From Ruegeria sp. HKCCD8929 (lineage in GTDB: Bacteria; Pseudomonadota; Alphaproteobacteria; Rhodobacterales; Rhodobacteraceae), in contig NZ_WPZY01000018.1 of the NCBI RefSeq assembly GCF_013031405.1, forward strand, positions 1 through 64,000: a stretch of DNA of 64,000 bases. The letters are read 5' to 3'. Every line of letters begins with the position of its first letter. Position 1 is the first letter of the stretch. A program made the position numbers and the translations under genes. A model generated the notes under the pieces. The model ran no database searches, was not told the DNA's origin, and saw only the letters and a program-made list of their open reading frames with translations. Shown here in pieces: positions 26,756-34,243 of the stretch.

Positions 26756-27067
26756 TTACCTGCAGACCGCCTGCGCCAGCTGGCCGAACGCCTCGTAGCG
26801 GTCCCACAGCGCATCGTCACGGGCGGTGCGCGACATCTTCACCACCTGCGCCTGATGCGGGTCGGTGAACCACTCGGCGACCTTGACCCGGTCGGACCGG
26901 CTGAGCGCGTCATTGGCCACCCGCTGAATGCAACCGCACCGCGCCCGCGTGGCGGCTGGCCGGTCGCTGGCCATGCAGGCCCGCTTGATCTTGCCCCCGG
27001 CCGCCGCCGCAGGCAGCGGAGCCGCCAGAGCCAGCATACACAGGGCCATTGTCAGGAACTGTTTCAT
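26756..27067 (-). CDS. Small secreted Cys-containing protein, unknown
   Basis: 103 residues: a signal peptide (about 1-23, ending AAAAGG), then a compact domain with Cys at RACMAS, RARCGC and the penultimate position of the C-terminus (AVCR), so two disulfides are possible. It has no motif I can link to a function. It is typical of small periplasmic proteins conserved in Rhodobacteraceae. Good hydrophobic core and clean start support a real gene. Confidence 0.7.
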   Translation of the reverse strand: MKQFLTMALCMLALAAPLPAAAAGGKIKRACMASDRPAATRARCGCIQRVANDALSRSDRVKVAEWFTDPHQAQVVKMSRTARDDALWDRYEAFGQLAQAVCR

Positions 27068-27256
27068 CTCTATGCCTCGTCTTGCCCGGCCGGAGAGATC
27101 TTGCCGCCCCTCTCAGCGTCGCGCGCAGTATGCCGCAAGGGAATCGTCCGATCAATTCACGAAAAGTGCATCAAACTGTTTCTGCTCAGAGGACACCGGC
27201 AAGCCCCCGCGCAGTAGCGAAATCACCACAGCCAAACACCGGCCCTAAGACAAACC

Positions 27257-27283
27257 CGTAGGCCGGGCTTTCAGCCCGGCACC
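27257..27283 (+). repeat. GTAGG-type palindromic repeat, copy 1
   Basis: CGTAGGCCGGGCTTTCAGCCC continuing GGCACC: stem GCCGGGCT with AGCCCGGC. Same head (CGTAGG) and layout as the copies at 30668-30949, but with a different, self-complementary stem. Confidence 0.75.
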
Positions 27284-27729
27284 CCTCACGGCAGGAACGC
27301 AAGCCACCCCTCAACGGCTTCGACAAGCGTCTTAACCTCCTCCGAGCAGCTGGCTGCGTTCAGGTTTCGGTCTACAAATCGGGTTGCTTAGTGGGCGATC
27401 ACTGCGTCAGGAGTGTCGAAGTAGCTCAGGCAACCGACGCGATTGCTGACCTTAAGCACGAGGGAAGCAATATGAAGTGCGAGGGAAGCATTATGTGGTT
27501 GCCGATGCGATCTCATTTCCTACATGAGCGCCGCGAGACTTCACAGGCTTGAACGCGCAGCGATCGCTTGGTTCATCCGTTGATTTTGTCTGGTCAGCCA
27601 GTTCTGAAGCTCGGACCATTCGGCAGTTCCGCGTGTTTCTGCCGCCATGTTTGTTTTCACCCAGAATTACCTTGGATATACTCTGACTACGCTTGACCGC
27701 GTTGTAAAACCTAACCATATCCCCAACCC
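27284..27729. other. Intergenic region before lepA with an imperfect 21-bp tandem repeat
   Basis: Between copy 1 of the palindrome and lepA no clear gene is seen. A 21-base unit (27457-27477) is repeated imperfectly (27478-27498), giving GAGGGAAGCA twice, each followed by an ATG. A 35-codon frame on the minus strand (27648 to 27541, starting MAAETRGTAEW) has a protein-like composition but no further support. The lepA promoter must lie in the AT-richer last 100 bases. Confidence 0.45.
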
Positions 27730-29529
27730 ATGACAGACCTCGCTCATATCCGCAATTTCTCCATCGTCGCCCATATCGACCATGGTAAATCCACCCTTGC
27801 CGACCGGCTCATTCAAGAGACCGGAACGGTCAAGGATCGCGACATGAAGGAACAGCTGCTCGACAGCATGGATATCGAGCGCGAGCGTGGCATCACCATC
27901 AAGGCCAACACCGTCCGCATCGACTACACCGCCGACAACGGCGAGGCCTATGTGCTGAACCTGATCGACACCCCCGGCCACGTGGACTTCGCTTATGAGG
28001 TCTCCCGCTCCATGCGCGCTGTCGAGGGATCTCTGCTGGTCGTCGACAGCACCCAAGGGGTCGAGGCGCAGACGCTGGCCAATGTCTATCAGGCCATCGA
28101 CGCCGATCATGAGATCGTGCCGGTGCTGAACAAGATCGACCTGCCCGCCTCCGACTGCGACCGCGTGGCCGAACAGATCGAGGACGTGATCGGCATCGAC
28201 GCGACCGACGCCATCCAGGTCAGCGCCAAAACCGGGCAGGGCATCCACCAAACGCTGGAATCCATCGTCAACCTGTTGCCCGCCCCGCAAGGCACCCTCG
28301 ACGCCCCACTCAAGGCGATGCTGGTCGATTCGTGGTACGACGCCTATCTCGGTGTCATCGTCCTCGTCCGCATCATGGACGGAACGCTGAAAAAGGGGAT
28401 GCGGGTCAAGTTCATGTCGAACGGCACCCTTCACCATGTCGACCGCGTGGGCGTCTTCCGCCCCGAGATGGAGATGGTGGACAGCCTCGGTCCCGGCGAA
28501 ATCGGCTTCCTCACCGCCTCGATCAAACAGGTCCGCGACACCCGCGTCGGCGACACCATCACCAATGACCGTAACGGCACCGAAGTGGCCCTGCCGGGCT
28601 TCAAACCCGCGCAGCCGGTGGTGTTCTGCGGCCTCTTCCCCGTGGACTCCGCCGAATTCGAAGACCTCCGCGACGCCATCGACAAACTGGCCCTGAACGA
28701 CGCCTCCTTCTCTTACGAAATGGAAACCTCCGCCGCCCTCGGCTTCGGCTTCCGCTGCGGCTTCCTGGGCCTCCTCCACCTCGAGGTCATCCGCGACCGC
28801 ATCGAACGCGAATACGATATCGAGCTCATCACCACCGCGCCGTCGGTGATCTACCACGTCTTCATGAAAGACGGCGAGATGATCGAGCTGCACAACCCCG
28901 CCGACATGCCCGACCTCTCCAAGGTCGACCACCTCGAAGAACCCCGCATCAAGGCCACCATCCTCGTGCCGGATGAATATCTCGGCGACGTGCTGAAACT
29001 CTGCCAGGACCGCCGCGGCATCCAGATGGACCTGACCTATGCCGGCTCCCGCGCCATGGTCGTCTATGACCTGCCGCTGAACGAGGTCGTCTTCGACTTC
29101 TACGACAGGCTCAAATCCGTCACCAAAGGCTACGCCAGCTTCGACTACCAGATGACCGACTACCGCGAGGACGCGCTGGTCAAGATGTCGATCCTGGTGA
29201 ATGACGAACCCGTCGACGCACTCTCCATCATGGTCCACCGCGACCGGGCCGAGATGCGCGGCCGCGCCATGTGCGAAAAGCTCAAGGACCTGATCCCGCG
29301 CCACATGTTCAAGATCCCGATCCAGGCGGCTATCGGCGGCAAGGTCATCGCGCGCGAGACCCTCTCCGCGCTCCGCAAGGACGTGACCGCGAAATGCTAC
29401 GGCGGCGACGCCACGCGGAAACGCAAACTGCTGGACAAGCAGAAGGCCGGTAAGAAAAAGATGCGCCAGTTCGGGAAGGTCGACATCCCGCAGGAGGCGT
29501 TTATTTCAGCACTCAAAATGGACAGTTAA
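27730..29529 (+). CDS. lepA: Elongation factor 4 (LepA)
   Basis: 599 residues, the usual length. The GTPase domain has AHIDHGKST (about 14-22), DTPGHVDF and NKID; domain III has the [16 protein letters not shown] block and the C-terminus the lysine-rich LepA tail ([26 protein letters not shown]). EF4 binds ribosomes, is membrane-associated in part, and is involved in translation initiation or back-translocation. Its last five codons and stop lie inside a 16-bp perfect inverted repeat, which is unusual. The upstream spacing is short of a perfect Shine-Dalgarno. Confidence 0.97.
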   Translation: MTDLAHIRNFSIVAHIDHGKSTLADRLIQETGTVKDRDMKEQLLDSMDIERERGITIKANTVRIDYTADNGEAYVLNLIDTPGHVDFAYEVSRSMRAVEGSLLVVDSTQGVEAQTLANVYQAIDADHEIVPVLNKIDLPASDCDRVAEQIEDVIGIDATDAIQVSAKTGQGIHQTLESIVNLLPAPQGTLDAPLKAMLVDSWYDAYLGVIVLVRIMDGTLKKGMRVKFMSNGTLHHVDRVGVFRPEMEMVDSLGPGEIGFLTASIKQVRDTRVGDTITNDRNGTEVALPGFKPAQPVVFCGLFPVDSAEFEDLRDAIDKLALNDASFSYEMETSAALGFGFRCGFLGLLHLEVIRDRIEREYDIELITTAPSVIYHVFMKDGEMIELHNPADMPDLSKVDHLEEPRIKATILVPDEYLGDVLKLCQDRRGIQMDLTYAGSRAMVVYDLPLNEVVFDFYDRLKSVTKGYASFDYQMTDYREDALVKMSILVNDEPVDALSIMVHRDRAEMRGRAMCEKLKDLIPRHMFKIPIQAAIGGKVIARETLSALRKDVTAKCYGGDATRKRKLLDKQKAGKKKMRQFGKVDIPQEAFISALKMDS

Positions 29530-29546
29530 GCTGTCCATTTTGAGTG
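29510..29546. repeat. 16-bp perfect inverted repeat spanning the lepA stop codon
   Basis: CACTCAAAATGGACAG (29510-29525) is exactly complementary in reverse to CTGTCCATTTTGAGTG (29531-29546), loop TTAAG. The left arm codes for the last residues of LepA (ALKMDS). No T-run follows, so it is not a standard terminator; it could be one or an insertion-related duplication. Confidence 0.85.
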
Positions 29547-29628
29547 ACGGTGGTCGAAAGCGGTTGGCGCAGCCAACTGCGTGCCCACACGGTGGGATAA
29601 CTAGGAGGCGCTTCAGCGTTGGATATTG

Positions 29629-30663
29629 ATGGTTGACTTGAGGGGATGGGAGCTATGCCAGTGCCCTATTTGGGGCACTCCAGCGCACCGCAACCCGTCA
29701 GTTTTGGGTGATGTTGACGAAATCTACTCACCCCGTGCTGGGGGTAAGTTTCAGATCAGCGGCTCCGCTGCTTCAACGGATAAACACCGAAAACAAGCGT
29801 CTCTTTCTCGAACAATTTTTGAGTTCAACTATCGCGGTGAAACGCCCAACATAACCAGTGCGGAAATTGCTCGGGCGCACATTGACGAAAACGTTCCAGT
29901 TCCTGAAAAATACGATCGTTTCATAGCATGCATCGCTCATCTGTTTCCAAAATTGGGTAAAGACTGTGCGACAAGCTCATTGTGGAAAGGTGAAAGCAGT
30001 TGGATTATTCAAGCTGCGCTCGGTTCACAAAAAGCAATAGATGGCGGGGAACGCGAAGAAATTAGTCTTCTAATAAATGAAGCAAACCAACAGGGCCATA
30101 TTCAACTATTCCAGCCAAAAGAGCAGGTCTTTCGCTTAAGTTATACCGGCCACCTCTATGCCTCAGAACTTGGCGTGACTCTCTCCAAGAGTGACAAAAT
30201 CTTTGTAGCGATGTGGTTTGGCTCACATGAACAAACTACTCTCTATCATGATGCAATCGCTCCTGCGATCCAGAATGCGGGATACCTGCCCGTTAGAATT
30301 GACAATACAGAACACAATGAAAAGATCGACGATCAAATTATTGCCGAAATTCGAAAATCTAAAGCAGTAATCGTCGATCTGACGTGTGGTTTGGCCAAAC
30401 CGGAAGGCTGGTCGACGTCTGAATTGGTAGGAAGCCCGCGTGGAGGTGTGTTTTACGAGGCGGGTTTTGCGAAAGGTCTTGGCCTTCCCGTAATTTGGAC
30501 AGTGAAAGCCGATATCGCGGACGTCGAAAATGTCGTTCATTTTGACATAAGGCAGTTCAATCAAATTAGATGGAACGCTGACCTGAACGAGTTCCGAGAA
30601 AAACTTCTCTATCGTATTGAGGCTACCCTCGGTAGAGGCAACTACGAGAGTAAAGTGGGTTAG
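29629..30663 (+). CDS. Nucleoside 2-deoxyribosyltransferase-like / TIR-like nucleotide-binding domain protein
   Basis: 344 residues, clearly more AT-rich in codon use than its neighbours. The N-terminus has LCQCPIWGTPAH (10-20), which looks like the CPxCGTPA knuckle of related proteins with one Cys replaced by Trp. A middle helical region (90-180) is followed by a C-terminal Rossmann-like domain (about 188-335): KIFVAMWFG, GYLPVRIDN, KSKAVIVDLT, GGVFYEAGFAKGLGLPV. The layout and the Glu277 in FYEAGFA fit the nucleoside deoxyribosyltransferase / DUF-type nucleotide hydrolase fold, whose relatives appear in anti-phage systems. TTG 29626 is an alternative start. No partner gene is visible. Likely horizontally acquired; function inferred only from fold. 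Confidence 0.72.
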   Translation: MVDLRGWELCQCPIWGTPAHRNPSVLGDVDEIYSPRAGGKFQISGSAASTDKHRKQASLSRTIFEFNYRGETPNITSAEIARAHIDENVPVPEKYDRFIACIAHLFPKLGKDCATSSLWKGESSWIIQAALGSQKAIDGGEREEISLLINEANQQGHIQLFQPKEQVFRLSYTGHLYASELGVTLSKSDKIFVAMWFGSHEQTTLYHDAIAPAIQNAGYLPVRIDNTEHNEKIDDQIIAEIRKSKAVIVDLTCGLAKPEGWSTSELVGSPRGGVFYEAGFAKGLGLPVIWTVKADIADVENVVHFDIRQFNQIRWNADLNEFREKLLYRIEATLGRGNYESKVG

Positions 30664-30667
30664 CAAG

Positions 30668-30693
30668 CGTAGGATGGGTTTTCAACCCATCAC
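30668..30693 (+). repeat. GTAGG-type palindromic repeat, copy 2
   Basis: CGTAGGATGGGTTTTCAACCC continuing ATCACC; stem GATGGGTT with AACCCATC. Confidence 0.8.
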
Positions 30694-30722
30694 CTGTGCA
30701 GATCAGCCGTTGCATCTATCCC

Positions 30723-30744
30723 CGTAGGGCGGGCTCAGCCCGAC
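30723..30744 (+). repeat. GTAGG-type palindromic repeat, copy 3
   Basis: CGTAGGGCGGGCTCAGCCCGA; stem CGGGC with GCCCG, shorter than in the other copies. Confidence 0.75.
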
Positions 30745-30792
30745 AACCAACCTGACCACGGGCACCGGTCCGAGGCATTGGCGGCACCAATT

Positions 30793-30815
30793 GGCGGGCT
30801 GAAACCCGCCCTACG
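30793..30815 (-). repeat. GTAGG-type palindromic repeat, copy 4 (inverted)
   Basis: On the minus strand it begins CGTAGGGCGGG and has the stem GGCGGG/CCCGCC. It is in opposite orientation to its neighbours. Confidence 0.8.
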
Positions 30816-30838
30816 CCACCTGCGCGACTCTCGAAAAA

Positions 30839-30865
30839 CGTGGGATGGGGTTTCACCCCATCATC
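30839..30865 (+). repeat. GTAGG-type palindromic repeat, copy 5
   Basis: CGTGGGATGGGGTTTCACCCC continuing ATCATC; stem GATGGGG with CCCCATC. The head has GTGGG instead of GTAGG. Confidence 0.78.
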
Positions 30866-30925
30866 CGGTCCCAACCGTCCGCACCAACCGGAGGGGCAAA
30901 CCCCCACCCGCACCTTGCAACCGCC

Positions 30926-30949
30926 CGTAGGATGGGGTTCCACCCCATC
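30926..30949 (+). repeat. GTAGG-type palindromic repeat, copy 6
   Basis: CGTAGGATGGGGTTCCACCCC continuing ATC; stem GATGGGG with CCCCATC. It ends just before the stop of the minus-strand Lys-rich gene. Confidence 0.8.
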
Positions 30950-30953
30950 TTCC

Positions 30954-31367
30954 CTACAGCTTCTCCACCGTCACGACCAATTTCTTGATCGCATCGTCCA
31001 GCTTTTTCATCTCGTCATAGTTCTTCTGGAACTTCTTCTCGACCGGCTTCAGCTTTTTCTCGGTCTCGCCGATCTGCTTCTTGATCTCGGCCACCTTCGC
31101 CGCATTCTTGGCCTTGGTCGCCGCCTTCAGATCCGCCTGCGCCTTGACCAGCGGTTCGGCGAGTTTCACGTATTGGTCGTTCAACTGATAGAGGTGCTTG
31201 AAATACCCCTTCCAGACGATGCTGTCCTTGCGCAGCTTGTCCTCGAGCGAGATCAGTTTCTTGCGCGTCGTCTCGATATATCCGGTCCGCCGTTTCTCGA
31301 CCCCCTTCTGGTCCTTGTTCCATTTCTTGATGTCGGCAATCCGTTTCTTATAGTCCGTGTCCGCCAT
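30954..31367 (-). CDS. Small Lys-rich coiled-coil protein, unknown
   Basis: 137 residues made almost only of charged helix (about a quarter Lys), starting MADTDYKKRIADIKKWNKDQ. The pattern of hydrophobic residues every three to four positions predicts long coiled coils and no membrane segment. GGGAGG seven bases ahead of the ATG is a strong ribosome binding site, and the longer reading upstream is unlikely. I do not recognise a family. In composition it resembles the two flanks of the 397-residue protein at 6998, though no alignment could be made. It follows the Phd-type gene in the same direction. Confidence 0.72.
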   Translation of the reverse strand: MADTDYKKRIADIKKWNKDQKGVEKRRTGYIETTRKKLISLEDKLRKDSIVWKGYFKHLYQLNDQYVKLAEPLVKAQADLKAATKAKNAAKVAEIKKQIGETEKKLKPVEKKFQKNYDEMKKLDDAIKKLVVTVEKL

Positions 31368-31428
31368 CTCACGTCCTCCCTGATCCGGCGGATCATACCG
31401 CAAAGGCGCGCAATTCCGAACCGGCGCC

Positions 31429-31863
31429 CTAGCGCGCGGGGCTGCCCGCCCGTCCGAACAGCCGGCTCCACCAGGGGGTGTCCTGCCGCCGGACCACCTC
31501 GCCGCCCTCGACCGGGTCCAGCCCGCCGCGCGCCAGGATGCGCCGTTCCTCGGCCCGCGTCCTTTGGATCTCGCGCATCTGCAGCGCCGCCTCGCGCGCG
31601 GTGACATAGCTGCCGTCCGGTCCCGGCTCCAGTCCGGGGATGCCCTTGCCCCGGGACCACCAGCCGCGCAGCCCGCTCAGGGGGTGTCGCCAGCCGATTG
31701 TGTCGCTGTCGGACAGGTCCCAGATCCGCTCGGCCTCGGGGATCGAGACCAGCGCCGCCAGGGGGCGTCCGTTCCGGGTCAGCACGATCACCTCGCGCGG
31801 GTCCTGGGCCCGGGTGACCAGTTGCCCGAGCTGCGCGCGGGCCTGAGAGATTGTGTAGCGCAT
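31429..31863 (-). CDS. Phd/YefM-type antitoxin-like protein with long C-terminal extension
   Basis: 144 residues. The first 50 (YTISQARAQLGQLVTRAQDPREVIVLTRNGRPLAALVS, key part QARAQLGQLV and VLTRNGRPLAALV) match the DNA-binding prevent-host-death fold of type II antitoxins. The remaining 90 residues (WDLSDSDTIGWRHPLSG and a C-terminal Trp-Trp segment) are longer than the usual antitoxin tail. No toxin frame is adjacent on either side, so it may be an orphan regulator or a decayed pair. It probably binds its own promoter. Confidence 0.7.
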   Translation of the reverse strand: MRYTISQARAQLGQLVTRAQDPREVIVLTRNGRPLAALVSIPEAERIWDLSDSDTIGWRHPLSGLRGWWSRGKGIPGLEPGPDGSYVTAREAALQMREIQRTRAEERRILARGGLDPVEGGEVVRRQDTPWWSRLFGRAGSPAR

Positions 31864-32003
31864 CGGCGAATCTCCGTTGTACGATTCGAAAGATCGGCCT
31901 CTCAGCCTTGTACAATCCGGTTAATTCACCCCTGTCGGGGCGTCCGCATCCCTTCGCACCTGCAGAAACTGCGCCAAAATCCGCCGCCGGGGCCCCGCGA
32001 ATT

Positions 32004-32088
32004 TTATCCCCAAACAACCCGCCCGAGTTGCGCGATTTCTCGACTTATCCACATCGCTTTCCCGGCGGATATCAACACCTTATCCCCG
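32004..32088 (+). promoter_or_regulatory. Three DnaA-box-like sequences
   Basis: TTATCCCCA (32004-32012), TTATCCACA (32045-32053, the perfect consensus) and TTATCCCCG (32080-32088) lie in the same orientation within 85 bases of an intergenic region, 41 and 35 bases apart. Confidence 0.5.
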
Positions 32089-32117
32089 GCTAATTTTTAT
32101 GCTGCAGTGCTATTTTC

Positions 32118-32145
32118 TTGCCCCTTTTTTCGCCTGGTGTAACAG
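32118..32145 (+). promoter_or_regulatory. Possible promoter of a plus-strand small RNA
   Basis: TTGCCC and TAACAG are separated by 16 bases and would place a transcript start near 32152. No plus-strand protein gene lies downstream before the terminator at 32415-32485. Confidence 0.3.
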
Positions 32146-32151
32146 TCAGGA

Positions 32152-32485
32152 CATCGCAAAGGTTCTTAGGAACTTGAGCGGGACGCACAGGTCAGGTGGC
32201 CAAGACGGATCGGATGAGACTTTCAGTTTTATCCCGAGAAGTCAGAGGTTTACCAAGGACAGGCCGGTCGCGACGGGTTTTCGGACCCATGGCGAAGGGT
32301 CGGTTTTAAAAGGCCGGTGCGGGTCGTGACATGTCCTCGGACATGGAGCGGCTGCGAAGGTCCTTCGGGGCTGGAGCATCTGAATCGGACGGCCCTCGGG
32401 CGGATCGGTTCGGTAAGGCGTCAGGGAGTGTCCGCAAGGATGCATGCAAGGACCGCGTCTGAGCACCTGACGCCTTTTCCTTTTT
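32152..32485 (+). ncRNA. Candidate structured non-coding RNA
   Basis: About 330 bases without a plausible protein frame but with several local stems: GACCC/GGGTC around 32285-32305, CATGTC-CTCG-GACATG around 32327-32342, AAGG/CCTT around 32355, and the closing 11-bp terminator stem. It is not a tRNA and I do not see tmRNA, RNase P or SRP RNA hallmarks. Because the next plus-strand gene is almost 3 kb away, a plus-strand terminator here only makes sense for a stand-alone RNA. Existence and ends are unproven. Confidence 0.4.
32415..32485 (+). terminator. Intrinsic terminator of the plus-strand candidate RNA
   Basis: AAGGCGTCAGG (32415-32425) pairs exactly with CCTGACGCCTT (32466-32476), with a smaller GTCC/GGAC stem inside, and TTTTCCTTTTT follows. 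Confidence 0.7.
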
Positions 32486-32515
32486 CGGAAAAGCTGCGCA
32501 ATCTCACCGCTCACG

Positions 32516-32560
32516 CAAAGAAAAACGGGGCTCATCTGTCATGGACAGTCGAACCCCGTT
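32516..32560 (-). terminator. Intrinsic terminator facing the other way
   Basis: On the minus strand AACGGGG and CCCCGTT enclose an inner CTGTC-CAT-GACAG hairpin, and TTTTTC follows the outer stem. It ends transcripts that come from the entericidin-like gene or from a start near 32640. Confidence 0.7.
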
Positions 32561-32650
32561 GTCAGCGTCAGCTGATGCATCACCGCGTCTATGCACCTGT
32601 AAGGGATGGATACACCGGCCCTGGCACAAGATCAACTATATATTGCGTCT
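32516..32650 (-). ncRNA. Candidate minus-strand small RNA or 3' UTR of the entericidin-like gene
   Basis: About 160 bases lie between the entericidin-like stop and the minus-strand terminator, more than is needed for a simple mRNA end. An ATATATAG-like box near 32640 (minus strand) could be a -10 element. Without a -35 that I trust, read-through from the upstream gene is equally possible. Confidence 0.25.
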
Positions 32651-32720
32651 GTTTTGCGGTGGTGGGCAAGATTTGCGGCCTAAACACAACACCTGCGATA
32701 GGCGCGATCCGGCCCGCGGC

Positions 32721-32858
32721 TTAGATTTTTTGCTGAATATCCGACGCCGCGCCTTCGATTGCGTCGCCCGCTTTCTGGATATCCCGGCCCGCACCTTTGG
32801 CGGTTTCACAGGCGGTCAGCGTGATGAGGCTCAGGCCAATCAGAAATGCTCGGATCAT
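32721..32858 (-). CDS. Entericidin-like small lipoprotein
   Basis: 45 residues: a positively charged start (MIRAF), a hydrophobic stretch and the lipobox LTAC (Cys at residue 17), then ETAKGAGRDIQKAGDAIEGA and a short tail. This is the entericidin A/B pattern, in which the AGxDIxxAGxAIxxAA helix follows the lipidated Cys. Such peptides sit in the outer membrane and are linked to stationary-phase stress and cell lysis in E. coli. GGAGA lies six bases before the ATG. It is too short for usual ORF thresholds. Confidence 0.85.
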   Translation of the reverse strand: MIRAFLIGLSLITLTACETAKGAGRDIQKAGDAIEGAASDIQQKI

Positions 32859-33090
32859 GGTGTTCTCCGTCTCTGCTCGTTTGGGATTCCCCTAGCACCG
32901 ATCCCCAATACGCGCCAGAGGTCCGGGCCTAGCAAAGTGTTCGACACGCTTTTGCGTTTTGCCCAGTCTAGCCGGGCTTTTTCGTCATCAACGTCCCGAA
33001 GCGCGCCATCACCCTGTCGTTTCTCTATCTTGCGCCGTTGCGGGAATGAGAGGTGAAATTACAGCCTTTGCCGAGGGGCAGTGAGGTGCC

Positions 33091-34158
33091 CTAACCGGCC
33101 GGGCGAAATCCTTCGATCAACTGGCGCAGGCCCAAAGCGGCGCCCGCGAAGATGGCAAGGAAGGTGACCGGTGCGCTGATCGACAGCAGGCTGAAGGCGC
33201 TCAGCCCCTGACCGACGGTGCAGCCCATGGCCAGCACCGCACCTACGCCCATGATCGCGGCGCCCAGGATCTGGCGGCGCAACTCGCGCGGGTCCTCGCA
33301 CGCCTCCCACCGGAAATGGCCGCGGATCATCGACCCGACGAAGGCGCCTACCCAGACCCCTGCGACCGAGCCCACGGCAAAGGACAGCGGGCGCAGGCTG
33401 CCGGTCATGGCAAAGAGGATGGTCTCGCCGAGCGGGGCAGAGAAGCTGTGCGAGACAACGGGAAGCGCCTCGAAACCCGTTTCAGCCAGCCATGCGGTTC
33501 CGGCCCAGCCCGAGACGATGGCCAGCCCGACCACCAGCGACCACAAGATCGCCCCCGGCGTGCGCCGCAGGGATGCGCCGCTCAGCGCTCCGACACAGAT
33601 CAGCGCGCCGATGCTCAGGCCGATGACGCCCAGCGGCAGGCCGGTCAGGGTGGCGGCGTGATGAGCCAGCCCTGGCGGCGTGTCCGAGGTGACGGCGATT
33701 TGCGGGAACAGGGCGTTGCGCAGCGGGGCGAGGGGGCCGCTGAGCGTCACATAGGTAAAGACGCCCATCACCAGCACGATGACAAAGGCCCTCAGATCGC
33801 CGCCGCCCAGCCGCGCGATGGCGCCGTAGCCGCAATTTCCCGACAGCGCCATGCCATAGCCGAACATCAGCCCGCCGAGGATCGACGCCATCGGCATCCA
33901 GCGGATCGACAGATAGAAGCTGTCACCGGGATCCAGAACGCCCATCGCGATCAGGGCAAAACTGCCGAGTATGCCGCTGCCGATGGCCAGCGCCCACATG
34001 CGCAGGCGCAGGTCCGAGCCGCCATAGAGCAGGTCCTCGATGGCGCCGAGCGTGCAAAACCGGCCTAGCCGCGCGGCGAGCCCCAACAGGATGCCTCCGC
34101 CAACTCCGAACAGGGCGGCGATCTGGTGGTCGGTGAGCATCTCAAGCATCTGCGCCAT
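33091..34158 (-). CDS. soxT: YeeE/YedE family transporter of the sox locus (SoxT-type)
   Basis: 355 residues and about nine to ten membrane helices with the repeated YeeE/YedE motifs: LGRFCTLGAIED (about 31-42), LSGNCGYGA (about 105-113) and AMGCTVGQGLSAFS (about 315-328), each carrying a conserved Cys. E. coli YeeE (TsuA) imports thiosulfate, and sox-linked homologues are called SoxT. It would bring a sulfur compound into the cytosol, where SoxR senses it. It lies 85 bases behind soxR in the same direction, probably co-transcribed. The exact substrate is inferred. Confidence 0.85.
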   Translation of the reverse strand: MAQMLEMLTDHQIAALFGVGGGILLGLAARLGRFCTLGAIEDLLYGGSDLRLRMWALAIGSGILGSFALIAMGVLDPGDSFYLSIRWMPMASILGGLMFGYGMALSGNCGYGAIARLGGGDLRAFVIVLVMGVFTYVTLSGPLAPLRNALFPQIAVTSDTPPGLAHHAATLTGLPLGVIGLSIGALICVGALSGASLRRTPGAILWSLVVGLAIVSGWAGTAWLAETGFEALPVVSHSFSAPLGETILFAMTGSLRPLSFAVGSVAGVWVGAFVGSMIRGHFRWEACEDPRELRRQILGAAIMGVGAVLAMGCTVGQGLSAFSLLSISAPVTFLAIFAGAALGLRQLIEGFRPAG

Positions 34159-34243
34159 CTCCTCCCCAAGGACGGGCTACTGGCGATGAAATATGCAAAA
34201 ACTGTTATGCGAGTGCAAGCGGCGCTGTGCGCGAGCGGAAGGA

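Noticed and set aside
27667..29304. 545-residue open frame antisense to lepA
   Set aside because: It mirrors the codon use of lepA and has no signature; lepA is certain.
29510..29546. Ordinary rho-independent terminator of lepA
   Set aside because: The stem is AT-rich, includes the stop codon and is not followed by a T-run.
30668..30949. CRISPR array
   Set aside because: The repeats are palindromes of changing sequence, orientation and spacing, without uniform spacers or cas genes.
32152..32485. tmRNA, RNase P RNA or SRP RNA
   Set aside because: I could not find the tag peptide, the T-arm, the conserved RNase P core or the SRP tetraloop motifs.
32242..32535. 97-residue minus-strand frame over the terminator region
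   Set aside because: It crosses both terminators and has a Pro/Arg-rich composition with no signature.
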